Assembly (NCBI GenBank): GCA_033722295.1
Contig: JAWVZH010000138.1
Span: 1 to 7,325, forward strand
DNA: 7,325 bases
Direction: 5' to 3'
Source of the DNA: JAWVZH01 sp033722295
GTDB taxonomy: Bacteria > Bacteroidota > Bacteroidia > Chitinophagales > Saprospiraceae
Shown here in pieces: positions 1 to 4,954 of this stretch. The number at the start of each line of letters is the position of its first letter. The first letter of the stretch is position 1. The notes under the pieces were generated by a model. It saw nothing but the letters and a program-made list of their open reading frames with translations, searched no databases and was not told where the DNA came from. The translations under genes were made by a program, and so were the position numbers.

Positions 1-94
1 ATATTAAGAAAAAATTTAATATGTTGTGGTGATCATTCTGGCAATCATCAATTAATATCAGAGCTCTCGGCCTTTCTTCATGAATTAACATCAT
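1..94 (-). CDS. possible 5' end of a gene running off the left edge; weakly response-regulator-like
   Basis: On the minus strand an ATG at 94 opens a frame of 31 codons that stays open to the window edge. The nearest upstream in-frame codon of note is a stop, so translation could begin at either of two adjacent ATGs (94 or 91). The translation contains ALILIDDCQND followed by HHNILNFF. This resembles the first beta strand, acidic pair (DD) and first helix of response-regulator receiver domains, which typically read ILIVDD followed by a helix with spaced leucines. The gene would be divergent from the 152 gene with a 57-base gap. The visible part is too short to assign safely, and the phosphoacceptor Asp and the switch residues would lie outside the window. 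It could also be a chance open frame. Confidence 0.25.
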   Translation of the reverse strand, partial: MMLIHEERPRALILIDDCQNDHHNILNFFLI

Positions 95-151
95 AATTCG
101 TGATATAACTCAGAGGGCACTATCTTCATCGTCGCTTAATTTGGCTGACTC

Positions 152-1738
152 ATGCGGATAAGGTTCATTATTATTTCCCTTATTACAATAGCACTTATGG
201 TAATGGGAGGGTTATACCTGGCCAACTGGATCTGGTATTTACTCATCCTCGCCGTCCCTGTATTTCTGATCGGTGTTTACGACATGGTGCAGAAGAAGCA
301 TTCTATATTGAGGATCTATCCTGTTATGGGACATTTCCGGTATGTGGCAGACTGGATGAGGCCTAAGATCTATCAGTACTTCGTAGAATCGGATTATGAA
401 GGACGCCCGTTTCCGAGAACCTTCAGATCCACGATCTACAGCCGCGCAAAAGATGACATGGATACATCGCCCTTCGGAACCTTATCGAACGTCTATGCGG
501 AGGGCTATGAGTGGATGAACCATTCCCTCAATCCGATCGATCCCGAAGACGTCGGATGGAACAAGCGCGTACTGATCGGTGGTCCTGAATGTCGTCAGCC
601 ATATAGTGCGAGTATCCTCAATGTCTCGGCAATGAGTTTCGGGTCTCTGAGCAAAAACGCGATCATGGCGCTCAACGGAGGTGCCGCTATTGGGAATTTT
701 GCTCATAATACCGGTGAAGGAGGGATAAGCCCGTATCACAATCAGTTCGGTGGTGACCTTATATTTCAAATAGGGACCGGCTATTTTGGTTGCCGTACTC
801 CGGATGGCAACTTTGATCCGAACAAATTTGCGGAAAGGACGGCGGCAGATAATGTCAAAATGATCGAACTCAAACTGTCGCAAGGTGCAAAACCCGGTCA
901 TGGAGGTATTTTGCCTGGTAAAAAAGTGACTCCAGAAATTGCGGAGATCAGAAATATTGAGCCATACAAGGATGTTATTTCTCCGCCCTATCACAAGGCA
1001 TTTTCTAATCCCGTTGGATTACTAAGTTTTATCCAGGAACTCAGAACCTTATCCGGTGGGAAGCCCGTGGGTTTCAAGTTATGTCTTGGCCATCAGTACC
1101 AGTTCGTTTCGATCTGCAAGGCCATGATCGAAACCGGGATCAAACCGGATTTTATCGCTATCGACGGTGGCGAAGGTGGCACAGGAGCCGCCCCGCTTGA
1201 ATTTTCCAACTCGGTCGGTTTTCCATTTCGTGAAGCTTTGGCTTTCGCTTATGATGCACTTGTCGGATTTGACCTGAAACGTGATATCAAACTCATAGGT
1301 GCCGGCAAAATAGCGACGGGATTTCATATATACCGCGCCATTGCCCTGGGCGCCGACCTTTGCTACAGCGCCCGCGCCATGATGATGGCTCTTGGTTGTA
1401 TCCAGGCACTCCAATGCAATAAGAACACATGTCCGGTCGGTGTGACGAGTCAGGATCCCTCCAGAGTTCAGGGCCTGGTGGTCGAGGATAAAAAGAATCG
1501 TGTGGCCAATTATCATAAAGAAACGGTCGAAAGTTTTGTGGAACTGCTGGCCGCTTCAGGAATGACCGATCCTGACCTCATCGGCCGCCATCATATTTGC
1601 AGACGTATCGTGATGAACCAAACACAACGGTATGATGAGATATATCCCTATATCTCGAAGGGCTGCCTGCTTAATGAGTCCAATGTCCCCAAGGAATGGC
1701 AGGTGAATTGGCAGATGGGGAATCCTAAGGTTTTTTAG
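152..1738 (+). CDS. membrane-anchored FMN-binding glutamate-synthase-family protein (GltB catalytic-domain type)
   Basis: The 528-residue protein matches the stand-alone glutamate-synthase catalytic-domain family (FMN-dependent (alpha/beta)8 barrel, similar in layout to Bacillus YerD). Two hydrophobic segments at about residues 5-22 and 27-43 should place it in the inner membrane. Seen in the barrel: MSFGSLS at 161-167, NTGEGG at 186-191, QGAKPGHGG at 244-252, DGGEGGTGAAP at 338-348 and GAGKIATG at 383-390. These are the FMN and 2-oxoglutarate site motifs of the family. C416, C422 and C427 (C-x5-C-x4-C, ending CPVGV) match the 3Fe-4S ligand pattern of GltB. There is no N-terminal glutaminase (class II amidotransferase) domain and no C-terminal GXGXG domain, so it cannot be a complete glutamate synthase. 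The electron donor and true substrate are unknown. The ATG at 152 is the first start after an in-frame TGA at 146-148. No Shine-Dalgarno sequence is visible. No co-transcribed partner is seen. Confidence 0.93.
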   Translation: MRIRFIIISLITIALMVMGGLYLANWIWYLLILAVPVFLIGVYDMVQKKHSILRIYPVMGHFRYVADWMRPKIYQYFVESDYEGRPFPRTFRSTIYSRAKDDMDTSPFGTLSNVYAEGYEWMNHSLNPIDPEDVGWNKRVLIGGPECRQPYSASILNVSAMSFGSLSKNAIMALNGGAAIGNFAHNTGEGGISPYHNQFGGDLIFQIGTGYFGCRTPDGNFDPNKFAERTAADNVKMIELKLSQGAKPGHGGILPGKKVTPEIAEIRNIEPYKDVISPPYHKAFSNPVGLLSFIQELRTLSGGKPVGFKLCLGHQYQFVSICKAMIETGIKPDFIAIDGGEGGTGAAPLEFSNSVGFPFREALAFAYDALVGFDLKRDIKLIGAGKIATGFHIYRAIALGADLCYSARAMMMALGCIQALQCNKNTCPVGVTSQDPSRVQGLVVEDKKNRVANYHKETVESFVELLAASGMTDPDLIGRHHICRRIVMNQTQRYDEIYPYISKGCLLNESNVPKEWQVNWQMGNPKVF

Positions 1739-2053
1739 GATTTTAGCAGATCGATGTACTGGCGCGTCAGCAACTGGTTAGGTCAGACCTGGTCACCTCA
1801 CCTGTGCTCATTCTCATTCCTTCAACTTTTATCGTCCCTGTTTGATCTTAGACATGACACTTGAGGGAGAATGCTTATTGATAATATTCATGTATAAATG
1901 AGCTTTTCCTACCGTAATTGGTCTGTTGACTGACATGTCGAAGCTTTCATCTTTGAGCGAAGTTTCATATCTTTCTGAAAGTTCTAAAATAAATGAACGA
2001 TACCTGAACCACATTGACATCCTCTGATTGAATTCATCTAATCCAATTAACAA
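1739..2053. other. intergenic region with one doubtful minus-strand ORF
   Basis: This 315-base stretch lies between two plus-strand genes. No U-tract terminator is evident after the stop at 1738. Short palindromes AGGTC-A-GACCT (1780-1790) and GGTCACC (1791-1797) lie 40-60 bases downstream of the gene. The second half is A/T-rich. On the minus strand a frame is open from a TTG at 2053 (or an ATG at 2020) to a TAA at 1829-1831, giving 74 or 63 codons. Its product has no family I recognise. Any promoter for it would have to sit inside the facing gene at 2054, so I do not call it a gene. The plus-strand candidate promoter at 2014-2042 also lies here. Confidence 0.5.
2014..2042 (+). promoter_or_regulatory. 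candidate promoter of the PAS-prenyltransferase gene, near-leaderless
   Basis: TTGACA at 2014-2019 is followed by a 17-base spacer and TCTAAT at 2037-2042, a good housekeeping-type -35/-10 pair. Transcription from it would begin at about 2048-2050, only a few bases before the ATG at 2054, so the mRNA would be nearly leaderless. It does not match the Bacteroidota TAnnTTTG element, which lowers confidence. A chance match in A/T-rich DNA is possible. Confidence 0.28.
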
Positions 2054-3331
2054 ATGAAGAGCGTCATTACCTGTGATCTTGAAGGAGTCATCAATACATA
2101 TAATGAGGGTGCTCAGCAGCTATTCAAGTATGAACCGGAAGAATTGATCGGAGTAAAGAGGGTATCTCTTTTCTCCCCCGGTGAGATCGTTCTACAAAAC
2201 GTAGAAACCTGGTTGCAGAAGGCAAGGGAGGAAGGCGAGTATGAGACGGAAACCATTTTTGTTGACAAATACGGTGAGACCTTCCCGGCAAAAATCAGGA
2301 TAACGCCCACATACGAAAAAGGAAAGTCTGAAGGTATCACAGGTTACTGTGGCGTTACCGAAAAGCTGGACCGTCCTGTTGACGTTCCAATACACTTCAC
2401 CACCAAACTCATTTCGGCATTGGTCATTACCAGGATGCCTTTCGTGTCTGCCTCTTTGCTGCCGGTGGTCATCGGTTCCATCTTTGCTGCATTTGGCGCG
2501 TACTATGGCGTCACTGCCGGTTTCGACTGGTCGGTATTCTGGTTGACATTCCTGGGCGTCATGTTACTCCATCTTGGCAGTAACGTGATGAATGACTACT
2601 TCGATGTAAAAAGTGGTACGGACCAGGCCAATACAAAATATTTTCAAAAATACAGCGGTGGCAGCCGTGCCATAGAGCTTGGGCTGATCACCCTTGAAGG
2701 TACCAAGAGATTAGGATTAACCCTTTTGACCGCAGCCCTTGTCGTCGGTATATTCCTGACCTGGCAAATCGGTTGGGGCGTATTATGGATAGGTCTGGCA
2801 GGTCTGGCTATTGGATATTTCTATACGGCACCTCCCGTAAGGCTGGTAGCAAGAAAAGGGCTTGGCGAATTAGCCATAATGCTCTCTTACGGACCGCTTA
2901 TAACCATGGGAACCTATTATGTGCTGACCGGTATTTACAGTTGGGAAGCCTTTCTTATAGGAATACCCTCAGGATTAATGACCGCCAACATACTTTTGAT
3001 CAATGAGTTCCCTGACATGGAAGGGGATGCCGTCACAGGCAAGAATCATCTGGTTGTCACCTTTGGAAAGAGGAAATCCATCAATCTCTACATCGGCATA
3101 CTGACATTGGCGGTGCTCAGCTCGGCCTTTTTGGCCTTTTACCTGGACAACCTGCTCATCCTGGTTCCTTCGGTGACCATTGCGGTACTCGGCGCATTCA
3201 TCGTAAAGCATATCCGCCAGAACTACAACAAGCGAGAGCTGGTCAAATCCAACGTCAATACGATCAATCTACAGGTGCTCTTCAGCACTTTGCTGGCGTT
3301 GGCATTATGGCTGAACACCTACTTTGCCTAG
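2054..3331 (+). CDS. PAS domain fused to a UbiA-superfamily (MenA-type) polyprenyltransferase
   Basis: This 425-residue protein has two parts. Residues 1 to about 105 form a PAS domain: ITCDLEGVINTYNEGAQQLF, then EELIG, a DKYGETFPAKI strand and a GITGYCGVTEKL end typical of PAS/PAC. Residues 115-425 form a complete UbiA prenyltransferase with nine hydrophobic segments. The two Asp-rich motifs that bind Mg-diphosphate are N180-D181-YF-D184-VKSGT-D190 and N317-EFP-D321-MEG-D325. YTAPPVRL (257-264) and GLGEL (269-273) resemble 1,4-dihydroxy-2-naphthoate prenyltransferase (MenA) and relatives. The likely reaction is transfer of a polyprenyl chain to an aromatic acceptor such as DHNA for menaquinone; the acceptor is inferred. 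UbiA enzymes are usually about 300 residues without a sensor domain, so the PAS part is extra. It should lie in the cytoplasm before TM1. Its ligand is not evident. The ATG at 2054 is the first start after an in-frame TAA at 2048-2050. No homologous menaquinone genes adjoin it. It ends 28 bases before a strong hairpin. Confidence 0.92.
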   Translation: MKSVITCDLEGVINTYNEGAQQLFKYEPEELIGVKRVSLFSPGEIVLQNVETWLQKAREEGEYETETIFVDKYGETFPAKIRITPTYEKGKSEGITGYCGVTEKLDRPVDVPIHFTTKLISALVITRMPFVSASLLPVVIGSIFAAFGAYYGVTAGFDWSVFWLTFLGVMLLHLGSNVMNDYFDVKSGTDQANTKYFQKYSGGSRAIELGLITLEGTKRLGLTLLTAALVVGIFLTWQIGWGVLWIGLAGLAIGYFYTAPPVRLVARKGLGELAIMLSYGPLITMGTYYVLTGIYSWEAFLIGIPSGLMTANILLINEFPDMEGDAVTGKNHLVVTFGKRKSINLYIGILTLAVLSSAFLAFYLDNLLILVPSVTIAVLGAFIVKHIRQNYNKRELVKSNVNTINLQVLFSTLLALALWLNTYFA

Positions 3332-3358
3332 ATCAAAGGAAAACGAGATATGTCAAAT

Positions 3359-3390
3359 AAAAAAGGGCGTCAATTAGGACGCCCCTTTTA
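3359..3390. terminator. bidirectional intrinsic terminator between convergent genes
   Basis: GGGCGTC (3365-3371), a six-base loop AATTAG and GACGCCC (3378-3384) form a perfect 7-bp stem. It is flanked by six A on the left (3359-3364) and, after one C, by TTTTA on the right. Read rightward it would end the prenyltransferase transcript (stop at 3331). Read leftward, with an uninterrupted six-T tract, it would end the small minus-strand gene (stop at 3414). The leftward version looks the stronger of the two. Confidence 0.82.
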
Positions 3391-3413
3391 TAATACTCAA
3401 GCGCAGCGATGAT

Positions 3414-3575
3414 TTAATCCTGGATCTTTGGGGACTTCACGACCTCTGTGAATTTCTTTTTACCAAAGCCAGAAGTCATTTGTTGTTCTTTCAACATTCT
3501 CACACGCGCTTCCAAGAATCTTTTTGGTCTCATACCGCTTGTATACGGGTTGGGAGACGTTGCGAATCCTCTCAT
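3414..3575 (-). CDS. small basic protein, 53 residues, unknown function
   Basis: On the minus strand an ATG at 3575 opens a 53-codon frame ending in TAA (3416-3414). It begins MRGFATSPNPYTSGMRPKRF. The middle, about residues 18-33, is rich in Arg, Lys, Leu and Glu and probably helical. A GFGKKKF patch follows at 36-42 and the tail is KSPKIQD. I count 12 Lys/Arg against 4 Asp/Glu, so the protein is clearly basic, as nucleic-acid- or ribosome-bound peptides often are. There is no signal peptide or TM segment. The start has the A/T-rich, Shine-Dalgarno-free leader (TATTTAAAATG) expected of Bacteroidota. The stop lies 24 bases before a terminator hairpin with a good T tract in this direction. The composition, start context and terminator together argue for a real gene. 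I do not recognise the family. A small ribosomal or ribosome-associated protein is one possibility and is only inferred. Confidence 0.72.
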   Translation of the reverse strand: MRGFATSPNPYTSGMRPKRFLEARVRMLKEQQMTSGFGKKKFTEVVKSPKIQD

Positions 3576-3842
3576 TTTAAATACTTTAATTATGAAATAT
3601 TATTTGTTGAGTTCAAAGTAGTACATCAATTTATTCTGAATCACTTTTGTTTCAGGCTAATTGCCACATTTGATTTGGTATATAGACGATCTGTGGACTG
3701 AAAAAGTTGCACTTCTTTGATAAAAAATTTTTACCATGACAGGATCTTTCGATCAAGTACGTTGCACTGTCGATGAATGGCTTCAATGCATCGCTGAAGA
3801 CCAAGGATCCTAAAGCCTCAAAAAGTCGAAAAAACTCAGGTT
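3576..3842. other. A/T-rich spacer without a recognisable gene
   Basis: This stretch holds the upstream region of the small minus-strand gene and the space up to the tRNA terminator. No clear TAnnTTTG promoter is found; TACTTTG on the minus strand, just upstream of the small gene, is one base short of the consensus spacing. Open frames here on both strands are short, and the longest minus-strand one runs through the tRNA gene, so none is called. Confidence 0.5.
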
Positions 3843-3882
3843 GACAAGAAAGTCCCGACAGAATAAACCTTCTGCCGGGACT
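3843..3882 (-). terminator. intrinsic terminator of the tRNA-Phe gene
   Basis: On the minus strand a 13-bp stem is formed by 3882-3870 and 3863-3851 (AGTCCCG-G-CAGAA with TTCTG-T-CGGGACT), with loop GGTTTA and then TTTCTTG. The central pair is G-U when transcribed leftward but an A-C mismatch when transcribed rightward. This fixes the working direction as that of the tRNA, whose 3' end is at 3886, three bases before the stem. Confidence 0.85.
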
Positions 3883-3885
3883 TAG

Positions 3886-3958
<73 letters not shown>

Positions 3959-4001
3959 CCCGCTGTGTTGGTATCGGAGTAAGCCTCCGTCCAAAGCGAT
4001 G

Positions 4002-4032
4002 CAAATTTATATTCTTAACTCAAACATCACAA
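4002..4032 (-). promoter_or_regulatory. Bacteroidota-type promoter of the tRNA-Phe gene
   Basis: On the minus strand TTG (4032-4030), a 20-base spacer and TAAATTTG (4009-4002) match the established Bacteroidota sigma-factor consensus (TTTG or TTG near -33, TAnnTTTG near -7) at the correct spacing. Transcription should start around 3996-3998, leaving a leader of about 40 bases before the mature tRNA 5' end at 3958. The leader contains a small hairpin, CGGAG-loop-CTCCG (3975-3989). Confidence 0.75.
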
Positions 4033-4147
4033 GTTTATCTCTTCCTTTTTATCTCATCATGCTTTGCCACTCAAGTAGGCCGATTTTTATGCATATCATG
4101 ATCAATGTTACACGCTAGCGACTAATTTCGCCGTTACAGAATAAGAT

Positions 4148-4954
4148 ATGAGACTTTCTAGGCTGATCATGATCCCTTTTGTTGTTGCCGGCGGCTATAT
4201 GCTGTACCAGATGTTTTTCCATGATCAGTATCAGTATTCCTACTTTCTGATCATTCCTGTGGTGGTCGTTGCTGCCAGCCTTGCCCTGGCACCGCAACTT
4301 GATGAAATAGGTTATAAATGGTGGCCGACGAAAGCGGATGATACCCTCAAACGCATACTGATGCAATCTTCGCCCTCCTTGATATGGGTCAGGCCTGAAG
4401 ATCGAGAAGCGTTCTTTTCCATGAGTATCAATGCTATAAGGAAAATGGATTTCATTGGAATGAAAGTGGACGACATCCCTACCGATGTTAAGATCATGAG
4501 CATTTATCCCGGCGTATTGATGGAATACCTTTTCGGGGTTGACCTGCTTACAGAATATAACAGAGTGGTGTTCTACAAACACCCTTTCCCCTCTCCAGAA
4601 TACAAAAAATGGCATTCCGGGGAAGTACATTACAAGGATGGTGTGCTTCTCTTAAGCCTGGAACAGATGATCCCCAATTATACCAGAAGCGGTGATTTCT
4701 ATCATATCGTTTTTGATCTCTGGATCCGCGCTCTGCTCAGGTCTTATCCTGATGTATTGAACAAGGATCTGCTGGACCAGGATATAGACTGGGGAAAAAA
4801 GGATCTCAACCTTGAAAAGGCCCGGGCCTATCTTGGCCTTGATATAGTTTTGCAGAGACATGTAAATATGCTTGCCTTTTTCAGATATCCGCAACTGAGC
4901 CGTGAAAAAACTCCGGATCTCTTCAAGGATCTCTCTTCAAAGATCCTGAATTGA
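4148..4954 (+). CDS. two-TM protein with a degenerate MtfA-like (peptidase M90) domain, probably catalytically inactive
   Basis: The 268-residue protein has two hydrophobic N-terminal segments, at about 6-23 and 32-48, and a cytoplasmic or otherwise soluble remainder. The soluble part follows the MtfA/M90 zinc-peptidase pattern: a helical stretch with IPTDVKIMSIYPGVLMEYLFG (110-130, cf. family helices before the active site), YNRVVFYKHPFPSP (137-150), W155-HSGEV, GVLLLSLEQ (165-173), and near the end AFFRYPQL (243-250) followed by PDLF. At the place of the HExxH zinc motif the sequence is H186-I-V-F-D190, so the catalytic Glu and the second His are missing. In an ungapped alignment to AFFRYPQL the downstream Glu ligand falls on L235. 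The protein is therefore likely a non-catalytic relative, perhaps binding or scaffolding. The assignment rests on my reading of the motifs, not on a search. The ATG at 4148 is the first start after an in-frame TAA at 4142-4144. The gene is convergent with the next one and their stop codons touch. Confidence 0.85.
   Translation: MRLSRLIMIPFVVAGGYMLYQMFFHDQYQYSYFLIIPVVVVAASLALAPQLDEIGYKWWPTKADDTLKRILMQSSPSLIWVRPEDREAFFSMSINAIRKMDFIGMKVDDIPTDVKIMSIYPGVLMEYLFGVDLLTEYNRVVFYKHPFPSPEYKKWHSGEVHYKDGVLLLSLEQMIPNYTRSGDFYHIVFDLWIRALLRSYPDVLNKDLLDQDIDWGKKDLNLEKARAYLGLDIVLQRHVNMLAFFRYPQLSREKTPDLFKDLSSKILN

Noticed and set aside
137..143. TAATTTG just before the first gene as a TAnnTTTG promoter
   Set aside because: One base short of the consensus spacing, no TTG element about 20 bases upstream, and only eight bases from the start codon.
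482..994. 170-codon minus-strand frame
   Set aside because: Shadow of the glutamate-synthase-family gene, whose motifs are clear on the other strand.
3736..3813. 25-codon plus-strand frame starting ATGACAGGATC after an A/T-rich leader
   Set aside because: Very short, with no terminator, promoter or recognisable sequence; likely chance.
4123..4130. TAATTTCG upstream of the MtfA-like gene as a -7 element
   Set aside because: One mismatch to TAnnTTTG and no TTTG or TTG at the required distance.
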